Positions 1-8,997 are shown, counted from the first letter of the stretch. The stretch: DNA of 64,000 nucleotides from Pseudoalteromonas sp. '520P1 No. 423' (GCF_001269985.1 NZ_BBZB01000001.1:2480001-2544000); one strand, 5' to 3'. Program-made: numbers and translations. Notes: generated by a model from the letters alone, not told the origin.

Positions 1-912
1 CTTATCTTCTTCAAATACTGGTGAATTGAGTAAATCAGCTTCAAAATCACATCGTGTATTAGTATTTATTTTACCAAAACAGTTTTGTTGTTCATCATAA
101 TAACAAAGTGGTTGTGATTTGATTATTTTAATACTGTCTGATGGCTGTAATAAAACAAGTTGTAGGGTATGTAAATTGTTCTCTAATGCTAACCACTGCC
201 ATTGTGCTTCTAGTGGTTCGCCTAAAGTAATTGGCGTATTTAAGTTATCGTCAGTATGCCAAAAGCAACGGTTAGTTTTAATAACAAGCTCATAGATATC
301 AAAATACTTTATATAATCGCCATATTGATTTGTACGCATAAGTTCAGTCAATATCGCAACATCATCATTAGTCGCATAGGGGCTATTTATTAATGCGCTT
401 GATGAATATTCACTATTGAGTGAACGGCTCCAGCCGCCATTTTTTTTAGAGCGGGTAGATTTTATGTTTAATGTTAAATAACCATCTTCATCATAACTAT
501 TGGGTTTTAGAAAGTATAACAAGGATTTTTGTAGGCTATTGATTTGATATCTACTAGGCTGCACTTTAAAGTTTTCAAGCCATTTATTTACCTCTCTTTC
601 TGGAGAGGCTAAAATACTATGGTTAAATTGCACATTTATATAATATATTGCTAAAGCTGCGCTATGTTTGCAATCACGACCAACGTAGCAATCACAATAT
701 GCTTTAATACTATTATATTGATTATTGTAAACTAAACGTGTTGCATAGCCTTTGTGGTTCGCGCGTTCACTCTTAACATCACCATTAATTGTGTCACCGT
801 TAAGTGTGCAGGACTTTACGCCTTTAGCGTCAAATATTCTGGTTCCTTTGTGCCATTCGTTGTTGGTAAAATGATCTTCAAGTAACTCAGGGGTAAAGGT
901 GATTTTGGCCAT
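1..912 (-). CDS. SNF2-family helicase, N-terminal part with SWIM zinc finger (runs off the window)
   Basis: The frame is open for 304 codons from an ATG at 912 down to the window edge, so only the N-terminus is visible. Residues near 70-90 hold a SWIM-type zinc motif (C-D-C, seven residues, then C-K-H). SWIM motifs at the front of long bacterial proteins usually precede an SNF2/Rad54-type ATPase such as RapA- or HepA-like remodellers, but the ATPase domain lies outside the window, so that part is inference. It stands alone, with a 122-bp gap to the next minus-strand gene. A different SWIM protein without a helicase domain remains possible. Confidence 0.7.
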   Translation of the reverse strand, partial: MAKITFTPELLEDHFTNNEWHKGTRIFDAKGVKSCTLNGDTINGDVKSERANHKGYATRLVYNNQYNSIKAYCDCYVGRDCKHSAALAIYYINVQFNHSILASPEREVNKWLENFKVQPSRYQINSLQKSLLYFLKPNSYDEDGYLTLNIKSTRSKKNGGWSRSLNSEYSSSALINSPYATNDDVAILTELMRTNQYGDYIKYFDIYELVIKTNRCFWHTDDNLNTPITLGEPLEAQWQWLALENNLHTLQLVLLQPSDSIKIIKSQPLCYYDEQQNCFGKINTNTRCDFEADLLNSPVFEEDK

Positions 913-1034
913 AACTCTTTAATTTTTATTGATTGTTAAGATAGATAGTTATTAGTTTAAATTTAGTAATAACTATCAATTACTGCAAAGCGCATACAGA
1001 GTTTACAGCTAAAAGGTGATACTTCATATGATAG

Positions 1035-1808
1035 CTAGGTTATATTGAAGTTATCGGCATCTAAATAAGCAGGAAATGCTTTTTTAAATTCTTCAAGCTT
1101 TTCAATATTTATTGTTGTAGTTGTAATATCGCACACATTGTCTTTGGCTTGAAATAATGGTTCACCTGTAAAGTCATATATTGCAGTACCGCCTGTGTGA
1201 GCAGTTCCATTTCCATCATCTCCAACTCTATTTATACCTACAACATAACTTTGATTTTCCATCGCGCGTGCTTGTAATAATGTATCCCAAACATTGCGTC
1301 TTGCGGCTGGCCAATTAGCGACATTTACCATTACATCATAATCATTTGTACTTCGAGCCCAAACTGGGAAACGTAAGTCATAACAGACTAAAGGCAATAT
1401 TCTTACACCCTTAATTTTAAATATTTCTCGTTTTTCACCCGCTATTACATGAGCACCTTCATTACCAAGTCGGAATAGGTGACGTTTATCATAAAATTTA
1501 ATCGTGCCATCAGGCCAAACCCAATAAAAACGGTTCATTTTCTTATTGTTATGTTTTACTAAAACACTGCCTGCAATGACTGTATTTAATATCGAGGATT
1601 GCTTTATTAACCACGTAATTATAGGCCCGTCGGTTGTATCTTCTGCAACATCAAGGTTAATCGCAAAACCTGTTGCGAATGTTTCAGGTAATAAAATTAA
1701 ATCTGTATTTTTAATATTTTTGAGTTTGTTTTCGAGTGATAATAAATTTTCAGAGACATTTAACCAATTTATATCTGTTTGAACCGTTGTGATTGTTAAA
1801 GTTGACAT
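1035..1808 (-). CDS. Omega-amidase, nitrilase/carbon-nitrogen hydrolase family (YafV/NIT2-like)
   Basis: A 257-residue cytoplasmic C-N hydrolase of normal length. The catalytic triad is visible: Glu42 in LPETFATGF, Lys108 in YDKRHLF and Cys142 in LVCYDLRFPVW. YafV/NIT2 enzymes hydrolyse 2-oxoglutaramate and 2-oxosuccinamate, the oxo-acids left when glutamine or asparagine donates its amino group. The start overlaps by 13 bp the end of an aminotransferase gene on the same strand, so the two are translated together and probably act in sequence: transamination, then deamidation of the product. The family is certain; the exact substrate is inferred from the partner gene. Confidence 0.9.
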   Translation of the reverse strand: MSTLTITTVQTDINWLNVSENLLSLENKLKNIKNTDLILLPETFATGFAINLDVAEDTTDGPIITWLIKQSSILNTVIAGSVLVKHNNKKMNRFYWVWPDGTIKFYDKRHLFRLGNEGAHVIAGEKREIFKIKGVRILPLVCYDLRFPVWARSTNDYDVMVNVANWPAARRNVWDTLLQARAMENQSYVVGINRVGDDGNGTAHTGGTAIYDFTGEPLFQAKDNVCDITTTTINIEKLEEFKKAFPAYLDADNFNIT

Positions 1809-2959
1809 AAACGCTCCGCAGCATTAATTAATGTATTATCGTTTTTAGCAAAACATAGTCTAATTATTTTATCGCAATGACCTGATTGATTAAATACACT
1901 TAATGGGATGGCAGCAACACCATGCTCTTTTGTTAACCAGTGACAAAATTCAACATCATTTGCATCACTTATTGCACTGTAATCTAATAATAAAAAGTAA
2001 GTACCGTTACAAGGCAATAATTTAAAACGAGAATCTTGTAGTGCATTAATTAATACATTACGTTTTTGCTGATAGAAATCATTGAGTGCATAAACATGAG
2101 TGCTATTTTCATTTATCATATCAGCGATGGCAGCTTGTGCTGGTGTAAAAGAAGAAAAGGTGACATATTGATGTATTTTTCTAAATTCTTTAGTGAGATT
2201 TGTTGGTGCAATACAATAACCAAGTTTCCACCCCGTACAGTGAAATGTTTTACCAAAGCTACTGATCACAAAAGCACGTTTTTTTAATTCTTCAAAACTT
2301 AAAGCACTTAAATGGGTTTGTTCATCAAAAACAATATGTTCGTATACTTCATCACTGATCAAATATAAGTTGTGTTCGGTTATAATTTTACTTAGATTGT
2401 TAATATCTGATTCAGTTAATATCGAGCCAGTGGGGTTATGCGGAGTATTAACAATTATAGCCTTTGTGTTAGGTGTTATGGCTCCAATCACATCATCCCA
2501 GTTAACCCTATAAGTCGGTGCTTTGAGTTGTAAATGTATCGCTTTACCACCTGCTAATTCTATTGCCGGCTCGTATGAATCATAAGCCGGATCAAAAACG
2601 ATAACTTCATCACCGGTTTGTACCAAGGTCTCAATAGCGACAAATAATGCTTCAGTGGCGCCCGAAGTGATAGTCACTTGGTTTGTAGGGTCAATTTTTG
2701 CGTTATATTTATTATTTGCTAAATCTGCAATGGCGCTTTGTAATTTTGGTAAACCAGAAGAGGGCGCATATTGATTTAACCCATCACTAATATAATGGTT
2801 TATCTTATTTTTAATAAACTCGGGTGTATCAAACTCAGGAAAACCTTGTGATAAGTTTATTGCTTTATATTGGTTCGCGAGTCCTGACATTTCACTAAAT
2901 ATGCTTACTCCAACATTAGGTAATTTTGAATTTATGTTGTTTGTGTTATTCGTATTCAT
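1796..2959 (-). CDS. PLP-dependent aminotransferase (YbdL / glutamine transaminase K type)
   Basis: A 387-residue class I/II aminotransferase. It has the fold-type I signatures NTPHNPTG (Asn175), the SDEVYEH loop (Asp203, Tyr206) and the cofactor lysine Lys237 in SSFGKTFHCTGWKLGY. The N-terminal INLSQGFPEFDTP and YAPSSGLPKLQ stretches are typical of the YbdL and kynurenine/glutamine transaminase subgroup, which transaminates methionine or aromatic amino acids with glutamine or oxo-acids. Its stop overlaps the start of the omega-amidase gene, matching the glutamine transaminase/omega-amidase pathway, which makes transamination irreversible. Methionine salvage is the likeliest role but is not proven by sequence. 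Confidence 0.88.
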   Translation of the reverse strand: MNTNNTNNINSKLPNVGVSIFSEMSGLANQYKAINLSQGFPEFDTPEFIKNKINHYISDGLNQYAPSSGLPKLQSAIADLANNKYNAKIDPTNQVTITSGATEALFVAIETLVQTGDEVIVFDPAYDSYEPAIELAGGKAIHLQLKAPTYRVNWDDVIGAITPNTKAIIVNTPHNPTGSILTESDINNLSKIITEHNLYLISDEVYEHIVFDEQTHLSALSFEELKKRAFVISSFGKTFHCTGWKLGYCIAPTNLTKEFRKIHQYVTFSSFTPAQAAIADMINENSTHVYALNDFYQQKRNVLINALQDSRFKLLPCNGTYFLLLDYSAISDANDVEFCHWLTKEHGVAAIPLSVFNQSGHCDKIIRLCFAKNDNTLINAAERLCQL

Positions 2960-3124
2960 TGCTAAATTACAAAAGTTAGTTTGTTATTTTTGCATTATTA
3001 CATCATGTTCAGATATTGACTATGATTTGATTGAATTACTATCAGAAATTAGAACGATACACATTAAATTTGGCCCCCGATAAGAAATAAGGGGGCGGTA
3101 TTTTTGTTATTTGTTTTTAATAAA

Positions 3125-3757
3125 TCACACTTTGGCTAAAATAATATCGTATTGTAGTACATTCTCTACTTCAGTCTTTTTTGCCGTCATCAATGCTTGT
3201 TGTTCTTTATTTTTTCTAGTGTACAAACCATCTGTTTTGTTTAGAGCTTGATCGGGGAAGTACAATTGCGTGAGCAGAGATTCATATCCAAGCTTACTGA
3301 TTTTAAAGTGGATATGCGGTGTTCTTTGATCTGGGCTATTTAAAGGATAAGCACCAGGCATGACGGTTTTAAATCGATATTTACCTTTATTGCCACTTTG
3401 TAGAATTGCCCATGATTGAAAGTGCTCATCAATAGGTGCCTCACTATCATCATGGGGATGATGATACTTGCCAAATGTATTTGCTTGCCATAAATCAATT
3501 GTTACATCTTCGATTGGGTTTAAATCTTGATCTAATACTTGACCATAAATTTCTATTATTTGGCCTTTGGCTGTACCATTCTTTCCTTTAACCCGTGTTA
3601 AGTCTGCATCTTTATCTTTTTGAGGTGTGATTGGGTAAAAAGGGCCTTGCGCATCTTTCGGCGTTGCCATATTCGCTTGTGCTTTAGCGGTAATTACACT
3701 TGCTAAAGAACCTAATATTGCTGTCTTTATAAAATTACGACGCTTAATTGATTTCAT
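3125..3757 (-). CDS. Tat-exported intradiol dioxygenase-like protein
   Basis: I take the ATG at 3757 because AAGGA lies just upstream and because it gives a Tat leader, KRRNFIK plus a hydrophobic run, right at the N-terminus; a 15-codon upstream extension looks non-coding. The mature part resembles the beta subunit fold of protocatechuate 3,4-dioxygenase: DAQGPFYP at the front, then the likely Fe(III) ligands Tyr in FGKYHHPH, Tyr in GKYRFKTVMPGAYP, and two His in RTPHIHFKI. Cytoplasmic intradiol enzymes cleave catechols; exported single-subunit members have poorly known substrates. No aromatic pathway genes are nearby, so the substrate is open. Confidence 0.82.
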   Translation of the reverse strand: MKSIKRRNFIKTAILGSLASVITAKAQANMATPKDAQGPFYPITPQKDKDADLTRVKGKNGTAKGQIIEIYGQVLDQDLNPIEDVTIDLWQANTFGKYHHPHDDSEAPIDEHFQSWAILQSGNKGKYRFKTVMPGAYPLNSPDQRTPHIHFKISKLGYESLLTQLYFPDQALNKTDGLYTRKNKEQQALMTAKKTEVENVLQYDIILAKV

Positions 3758-4091
3758 ATGATATGTCCTTATTAACTCTATTTTGACTAGACGGTACGTC
3801 ATTTGTTAAGTTTAGTTAGTTTTAAGTCAAATCTAGCAATTGCAGTAAATCAGATCTTATTAAAATTCTATTATTTATTTAAATAGAAAAATAATAGAAT
3901 TAAATTTAATTAAATCAAGGTCTTAAATTTTATTTGTTTGATGTTTTTACGAGGTGTATTTAAAGTGTCTATATATTTTAATGTATTGTTTGAGAATTAG
4001 TTGGTTTTATAAGAGGGATAACTTGGGAAATTGATTTATTAAATATAGTTGAAGCGATCAGAGTCTATGCGACTCTTAAAGATCACGTAGG

Positions 4092-4121
4092 TTAAATATA
4101 AACCTAATTGTTTATATTTAA
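4092..4121. repeat. Perfect 12-bp inverted repeat
   Basis: TTAAATATAAAC and GTTTATATTTAA flank the 6-nt loop CTAATT. It lies 7 bp beyond the stop of the 24-codon minus-strand frame. The stem is almost all A-T and no U-run follows, so a terminator role is doubtful; a protein binding site is equally possible. Confidence 0.5.
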
Positions 4122-4128
4122 TAACTGT

Positions 4129-4203
4129 CTAGTTATAACCTCTTTCAAAACAATCATCGTCTTGGTTTTGGTTTTTTTCATTCACTGTCGTATTTAACTT
4201 CAT
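4129..4203 (-). CDS. Possible 24-residue peptide
   Basis: An ATG at 4203 follows CAGGAAATATT, a sound ribosome binding site at normal distance. The frame runs 24 codons to TAG. The peptide is hydrophilic with no signal or membrane segment and ends in an acidic patch followed by Cys-Phe-Glu-Arg-Gly-Tyr-Asn. I recognise no family. The spacing and binding site favour translation, but a frame this short in AT-rich DNA can arise by chance. Confidence 0.25.
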   Translation of the reverse strand: MKLNTTVNEKNQNQDDDCFERGYN

Positions 4204-4465
4204 AATATTTCCTGCCGTACTTTAGATAAAATTTAGTGTGTTGTCGTTTGGTCAAATCTAAATACACCATTATAAATCTTATTTATCACTATATTTATTT
4301 GGTGAATACCGAATATTACCTCGGTGAATTTGACAGTTTAAACATACAACAGTTTTTTCTTGATGTACATATTAAATGACCGATTAATATGGGTTTTATT
4401 AAGTTTTTTTTAAATATAAATGTTATTTCTGTCATAAAGCAGGTTTTTATTTTAAATTATTTTAT

Positions 4466-4513
4466 TGTGACAATTGTCGCATTAATTCTTGTATTACTGT
4501 GACTCTTGTCGCA
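4466..4513 (+). promoter_or_regulatory. Two-site operator upstream of the blaI-like gene
   Basis: Two 16-bp sites of form TGTGAC-NN-TTGTCGCA lie at 4466-4481 and 4498-4513, with starts exactly 32 bp (about three helical turns) apart. The first is a near-perfect dyad (TGTGACAA/TTGTCGCA, one mismatch); the second is weaker on its left arm. They sit 35-82 bp upstream of the chosen ATG. BlaI/MecI repressors bind dyads over their own promoter, so autoregulation by the next gene is the natural reading. Confidence 0.65.
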
Positions 4514-4547
4514 CTATAGTCATAATTTCCACTTAAGAAGAAAAATA

Positions 4548-4934
4548 ATGCAACCTGCAACACAGCCTACAGCACCAGAGTTAGAGATATTGAAACTACT
4601 TTGGCATGAAGAACCGCGCACTGCGCGTGAGATCCATGATGAAATTGAGAAAGTTTTTGATTGGAGTTATTCATCTACCCGTAAAACTTTAGAGAGAATG
4701 GGTGATAAGGAGTTTATAGAAATTCAAACTCAAGGTAACAAAAAAATATATTTAGCAAAATTAGATAAAATGAAAACTTTAGCAAACTTTGCTCAGGATT
4801 TTGCAAAACGTGTATTTGAAATTGATGGACCATTACCGGTAGCAATGTTTACAGATAGTAAGCTGATAGATGATGGTGAAATCGATGATTTAGAAAAATT
4901 ATTAAACGATTTAGAAAAGTCATCTAAAGGGTAG
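4548..4934 (+). CDS. BlaI/MecI/CopY-family transcriptional repressor
   Basis: 128 residues from the ATG at 4548, chosen because AAGAAG precedes it; the 14-codon longer version would run through the operator. An N-terminal winged helix (PTAPELEILKLLWHEEPRTAREIHDEI... TRKTLERMGDKEF) matches BlaI/MecI repressors. The C-terminal third is the usual dimerisation and cleavage region. In staphylococcal systems a BlaR1 membrane peptidase senses beta-lactam and inactivates BlaI. Here the next gene, 9 bp downstream, is an M56 (BlaR1-like) peptidase, so the pair should form a sensor and repressor unit. No beta-lactamase is adjacent; the targets look like M23 wall peptidases instead. Confidence 0.88.
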   Translation: MQPATQPTAPELEILKLLWHEEPRTAREIHDEIEKVFDWSYSSTRKTLERMGDKEFIEIQTQGNKKIYLAKLDKMKTLANFAQDFAKRVFEIDGPLPVAMFTDSKLIDDGEIDDLEKLLNDLEKSSKG

Positions 4935-4943
4935 GAAATCGTC

Positions 4944-6458
4944 ATGTTATATTCTTTAATGATGTCTTTGATCGCATTTGTTATTTTTACTGGTGCGCTT
5001 GTTTCAATAACAAATTTGTTTAAAAAAACAGCGCCTAAATTATCTAATTTTTCATTGTTTTGGCATGGGATATTATTTTTATCACTGGTACCATTATTAC
5101 CCGTTAATAATTTGTCGTCAGAACCAATTATTCCCAGTGTATTACTTAATGATTTTGCGCATTCTAATCAAATTATTGAAAATTCTTACGCGATTTCTAA
5201 GAAGGTAACTAGCCATGACTTTAGTCAGTATGGACTTATATTACTAAGTATTTTTATAGGTTTAGGATGCATTTTAAGCCTACAAAAATTTATTTACTCC
5301 TGTTTAACTCTAAAACAGTTTTCAAATAGATGCACTAAGGTGTGTGTATCTGATTGGTTTACTACACAAGAACTAAAACGGATAAATAATAATCATATTA
5401 AATTAATACAAAGTCAGTTATCTCATTCTCCCTTTATTTTTGGAATATTAAGCTACACCGTAGTAATTCCAAAAAACTTTGCAGCTATGCCATTAGAACA
5501 ACAAAAGTTATTACTAGCACATGAATTAACACATGCGAAAAGACATGATCCTATTGCTGTATTTATATATCGCTTTTGCTGCTCAATCTTTTGGTTTAAC
5601 CCTTTTTTAAAAGGTATTGAAAAAGGATTTACCAATGCAATGGAGATCAGCTGTGATGCTGATGTACTTAAAACCTTGCCTAATAAAAAATCTGATTATG
5701 CACGTGCTTTACTTTTAAGTTTAAAGTTATACCAAACACAATTAAATATGAGTACATTGACGCATTTTTCAGATCCTAAACACGATAAGTCTATATTCGA
5801 GACTCGGATCCGAGCTGCGATGGCAACGAATAACACAAATAAGTTTGAAATATTGCAAAAGCTTTTATTGTTGACGGTATTTATATTGTTAGGTGTTAGC
5901 TCTTTTATTACTAAGGCAACATTAAATATCGAACAAATAGCACATGATGTTAATGGCTTAAATGATCTAAAAGGTTTAAAGCCGATAAAAGAAGCCCTCA
6001 CTATTTCAAATTATTCTAATGTAAATCAAGAATCGGTAGATTTAGTTTCATTAGATTTACAAATTAAAGGATTAAAACCTGTTAAAGAGGCTTGGATCAG
6101 CTCTAACTATGAGGAAGTGAATGTATTTAGAGGTGAGAAACTTCATCAAGGTATTGATTTTGCGGCAAAGAAGGGAACAGAAATTACAGCAAGCTTTAGT
6201 GGTGTCGTACTGATTGCAAACGATACTAGTCTACACAAAAACTATGGAAAAGTTATTCTAATAAGACATGCTGATAACGAGATGCAATCTTTATATGCAC
6301 ATTTAGACAGCTTTAATGTTATAGCTGGCCAAAGAGTAAAAGAGGGTGATTTCATAGGTACTGTTGGTAATAGTGGTCGTGCAACAGGCCCACATTTGCA
6401 CTTTGAATTGATTAAACATAATAAACGTTTAAATCCTAATAAATATTTAAATCTTTAA
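4944..6458 (+). CDS. M56 (BlaR1-like) membrane metallopeptidase fused to an M23 endopeptidase domain
   Basis: 504 residues. The N-terminal half has membrane segments at about 1-22, 36-56 and 98-116 and a gluzincin core HELTHAKRHDP (His193, Glu194, His197) with a downstream AMEISCDADV acidic motif, as in BlaR1/MecR1. A further membrane segment lies near 309-325. The outer C-terminus is not a penicillin-binding sensor as in BlaR1 but an M23/LytM peptidase domain with all zinc ligands: His401 and Asp405 in HQGIDFAAK, and His484/His486 in HLHFE. The domain should lie in the periplasm. It follows the blaI-like gene by 9 bp. A wall-sensing or wall-cutting receptor is my inference; the architecture is unusual but resembles proteins annotated M23/M56 peptidases. 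Confidence 0.88.
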   Translation: MLYSLMMSLIAFVIFTGALVSITNLFKKTAPKLSNFSLFWHGILFLSLVPLLPVNNLSSEPIIPSVLLNDFAHSNQIIENSYAISKKVTSHDFSQYGLILLSIFIGLGCILSLQKFIYSCLTLKQFSNRCTKVCVSDWFTTQELKRINNNHIKLIQSQLSHSPFIFGILSYTVVIPKNFAAMPLEQQKLLLAHELTHAKRHDPIAVFIYRFCCSIFWFNPFLKGIEKGFTNAMEISCDADVLKTLPNKKSDYARALLLSLKLYQTQLNMSTLTHFSDPKHDKSIFETRIRAAMATNNTNKFEILQKLLLLTVFILLGVSSFITKATLNIEQIAHDVNGLNDLKGLKPIKEALTISNYSNVNQESVDLVSLDLQIKGLKPVKEAWISSNYEEVNVFRGEKLHQGIDFAAKKGTEITASFSGVVLIANDTSLHKNYGKVILIRHADNEMQSLYAHLDSFNVIAGQRVKEGDFIGTVGNSGRATGPHLHFELIKHNKRLNPNKYLNL

Positions 6459-6473
6459 ATTCTTTTAATCACA

Positions 6474-6511
6474 ATCCCTAAGTAAATTTACAGGCATTAT
6501 TGCTTGGGGAT
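6474..6511 (+). terminator. Stem-loop between the M56-M23 and M23 genes
   Basis: ATCCCTAAG (6474-6482) and CTTGGGGAT (6503-6511) pair with one wobble. No strong U-run follows, so it may attenuate rather than stop transcription into the M23 lipoprotein gene. Confidence 0.4.
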
Positions 6512-6537
6512 CTTTATGTCTAAAATTTGAGTAAAGT

Positions 6538-7758
6538 ATGAAAAAAATAATAATATTAAGTGGTCTTTTTTTATTCGGATGCCCAACAGTAAAAAAAGAC
6601 TGTAACTTTAATGAACATAATCAAGTGCTCGCACAAGCATCTAAAATTAAAAAAAACCAAATTGATTTTGCTGACTTTAAAGCAACTTCAGAGAACCAAA
6701 AAGTATTAAAATTAAAACAAGGAGAGACTCTTGCACATTTACTTAAACCCTATGGTTTAAATGCTGTTGATATATTAGATATCAGTAATAAACTTAATCC
6801 TTACATTTCAGTAAATAAAATGAATGTCGGTCAGAGTATTAATCTCATTATGAACGGAAATAATATTAAGCGTATTATAATTCCTATAGCGTTTAATCAA
6901 GAGATCACTTTAAATAAAATTAAAAACATTTGGCAAGCACAAAAATCAAACCTTGAAACAGAGACTCAATATAAACTGGTTGCAGGGCGGATAGAGGGAA
7001 GTTTTTATCAAAGCGCATTAGAAACACACGCACCTCTGTCTGTAATTAATCGTTTTATGCTAGCGTATTCTCATAATGTAGATTTTCAAAGGTCGATAAG
7101 AAAAGGAGATAGTTTCAGGCTCATCTACACTGAGAAGTTTTTAAAAAATGACTCAGAAATAAAACAGGTCGATAAACTTAAATATGCAGAATTAACATTA
7201 TCAAACAAAACGACACGTTTATATCGATTTGAAAGTATCGATAAAGGTGCTTATTTTTATGATAATGAAGGCAAGTTAGCCAATAGTTTTTTATTAAAAA
7301 CGCCACTTGAGGGAGCACGGTTATCATCACACTTTGGTAAAAGAAAACATCCTGTATTGGGTTATACCAGAATTCACAAAGGAATCGATTTTGGCGCACC
7401 TAAAGGAACTCCAATATTGGCGGCAGGTAATGGCATTATTGAAAAATCAGGCTGGGGTGGTTCATTTGGTAATTTAATACGTATAAAACATAAAAATGGC
7501 TATCAATCCCTTTATGCACATTTAAACGGTTTTGCGAAAGGAATTAAAAAAGGAGTAAAGGTAAAACAAGGTCAGATCATCGGTTATTTAGGCAATACTG
7601 GCTTATCACAAGCGCGCCATTTGCATTATGAGATACATAAAAATGGTAGGGCAATCGACCCTTTAAAATTAAAGCAAGCTAGTAGCATAAAATTAAAAGG
7701 TAAACAGTTAATCGCTTTTGAAAAATATAAAAAAGAAATCGATGGGTATTTGATTTAA
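6538..7758 (+). CDS. M23-family endopeptidase, predicted lipoprotein (MepM-like)
   Basis: 406 residues beginning with a short hydrophobic leader ending in LFGC, a plausible lipobox with Cys15 as the lipidated residue. A LysM/OapA-like segment follows (VLKLKQGETLAHLLKPYGL, about 56-100), then a linker and a C-terminal M23 peptidase with intact ligands His280/Asp284 (HKGIDFGAPKG) and His361/His363 (HLHYE). MepM-type enzymes cut peptidoglycan cross-links to allow wall growth. It lies 79 bp after the M56-M23 gene on the same strand and shares the catalytic domain type, so joint control by the BlaI-like repressor is likely. Confidence 0.87.
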   Translation: MKKIIILSGLFLFGCPTVKKDCNFNEHNQVLAQASKIKKNQIDFADFKATSENQKVLKLKQGETLAHLLKPYGLNAVDILDISNKLNPYISVNKMNVGQSINLIMNGNNIKRIIIPIAFNQEITLNKIKNIWQAQKSNLETETQYKLVAGRIEGSFYQSALETHAPLSVINRFMLAYSHNVDFQRSIRKGDSFRLIYTEKFLKNDSEIKQVDKLKYAELTLSNKTTRLYRFESIDKGAYFYDNEGKLANSFLLKTPLEGARLSSHFGKRKHPVLGYTRIHKGIDFGAPKGTPILAAGNGIIEKSGWGGSFGNLIRIKHKNGYQSLYAHLNGFAKGIKKGVKVKQGQIIGYLGNTGLSQARHLHYEIHKNGRAIDPLKLKQASSIKLKGKQLIAFEKYKKEIDGYLI

Positions 7759-7806
7759 GTAAACGGGACTGAGTTATTTACAGGGTCCTTGTATTGTTCA
7801 GCTCTA

Positions 7807-7828
7807 CTGCTTACATCCATGTGAGCAG
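7807..7828. terminator. Candidate terminator between convergent genes
   Basis: CTGCTTACA and TGTGAGCAG pair around a 4-nt loop (one wobble), followed on the plus strand by CACGTTTT. It lies 49 bp after the M23 lipoprotein gene, in the 206-bp gap before the convergent M14 gene. The U-run is short. Confidence 0.4.
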
Positions 7829-7964
7829 TCACGTTTTAGAGGCGTTTAATTTTAAATATAATACGCAAATTTAATATAAGCGAAGATTTATCCGCGCATG
7901 TTGAACACATATTTGAAAGTTTGAGATAGCGCTTATGGATTTATTTAAATGAAATTGATATAAA

Positions 7965-8915
7965 TTACAAAAACATGCCACGAATTGCAGCCATTTGTGG
8001 ATCTACGCGTTCATTATCAGGAGTATTGTCAGTTAATTTCTCATCACAGTATTCAGTTGTAAAACTGGCAGTTGTATAATGCTTAACTAATTGACGCACA
8101 CGACCCGTTACAGCACCCATTTCACTCATAAGTAAAATGCCATCATGGTTTGGAGAGCCATATAAAGTATTATCATCTACAACATGATGACCTTCGGCTC
8201 GCACTTGTTGTATGATTTTATTGCCTAACGCTTGGTCTTCATCGAATGCAATTAAGAACATACCTCTAGGGAATATATCAAGTTCAAATAGTTCGCCGCC
8301 AGCTTGGGCACTTTCTTTATCTATCGCGATATCCATAAAAGGTGTTTCGTGTAAATCAATTGCCGCAGTAAATTTTTGAGATAGGTCATCCTTGAATACA
8401 CGTGCATGTAACTCTTTTAAAGATGCTGCAAATGCTTGCATTTCTTGTGTTTTAGCGCCTTCTAAAAATGCATCTCTATTAATGTCAATTCTACCTTCAC
8501 TAAATCGTAACTCTTTTTCATAAGGGCCTGGGCTCAGACAAGGGTAAACAACAATATTAAACTTAGTTTTTAATTTTTTCGCATCTTCTTCAGCAAATTT
8601 TAAACATGCTAAAGGCCCGCTTTTTTCGTATCCATGTGTGCCACCGATCACAATATAACAGGGCTTATCTTGTGTAAAATCTCCGATTAATATTCGGTAA
8701 AGATTATGTGTTGTTCGAATGGCTGTATTATTTGAATCATTGGTTTTGTAATCAACGTTACCGTATTTCTCGACTCTATAATCAGGCAGGCCATTAATTG
8801 AAACAATTCTTGGCTCAATTGTTTTTTTATAATCACGAGAAGGTAGTACTGGACGTTGTTGATACCAATTATCAAATTGTGATTGATTCCATGGACTCTT
8901 TTTATTGTTATTCAT
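7965..8915 (-). CDS. M14-family zinc carboxypeptidase-like protein
   Basis: 316 residues, cytoplasmic, no signal peptide. Zinc ligands of the M14/succinylglutamate desuccinylase fold are visible: His94 and Glu97 in GGTHGYEKSG, and His189 in IDLHETPF. INRDAF (about 145-150) matches the substrate-binding N-R pair of M14 enzymes. Small stand-alone M14 proteins of this kind hydrolyse peptides or N-acyl amino acids; the substrate is not evident from the neighbours. It is a single gene with its own promoter region, convergent with the M23 gene and upstream of nothing on its strand. Confidence 0.82.
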   Translation of the reverse strand: MNNNKKSPWNQSQFDNWYQQRPVLPSRDYKKTIEPRIVSINGLPDYRVEKYGNVDYKTNDSNNTAIRTTHNLYRILIGDFTQDKPCYIVIGGTHGYEKSGPLACLKFAEEDAKKLKTKFNIVVYPCLSPGPYEKELRFSEGRIDINRDAFLEGAKTQEMQAFAASLKELHARVFKDDLSQKFTAAIDLHETPFMDIAIDKESAQAGGELFELDIFPRGMFLIAFDEDQALGNKIIQQVRAEGHHVVDDNTLYGSPNHDGILLMSEMGAVTGRVRQLVKHYTTASFTTEYCDEKLTDNTPDNERVDPQMAAIRGMFL

Positions 8916-8997
8916 ATCTTAGTCTCTTATTTAAGAGTTTTATATAATAAGGAATATCATAACAAGAATCTTATAATTCAATGAAGGAGTTTATAAA

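Larger units (their letters stand above)
3758..4465. other. 708-bp AT-rich intergenic region
   Basis: It separates the minus-strand dioxygenase gene from the plus-strand blaI-like gene. Contents that I can see are a 24-codon reading frame with a good ribosome binding site (4129-4203, minus) and a perfect 12-bp inverted repeat (4092-4121). The rest is very AT-rich and shows no convincing gene. Confidence 0.5.
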
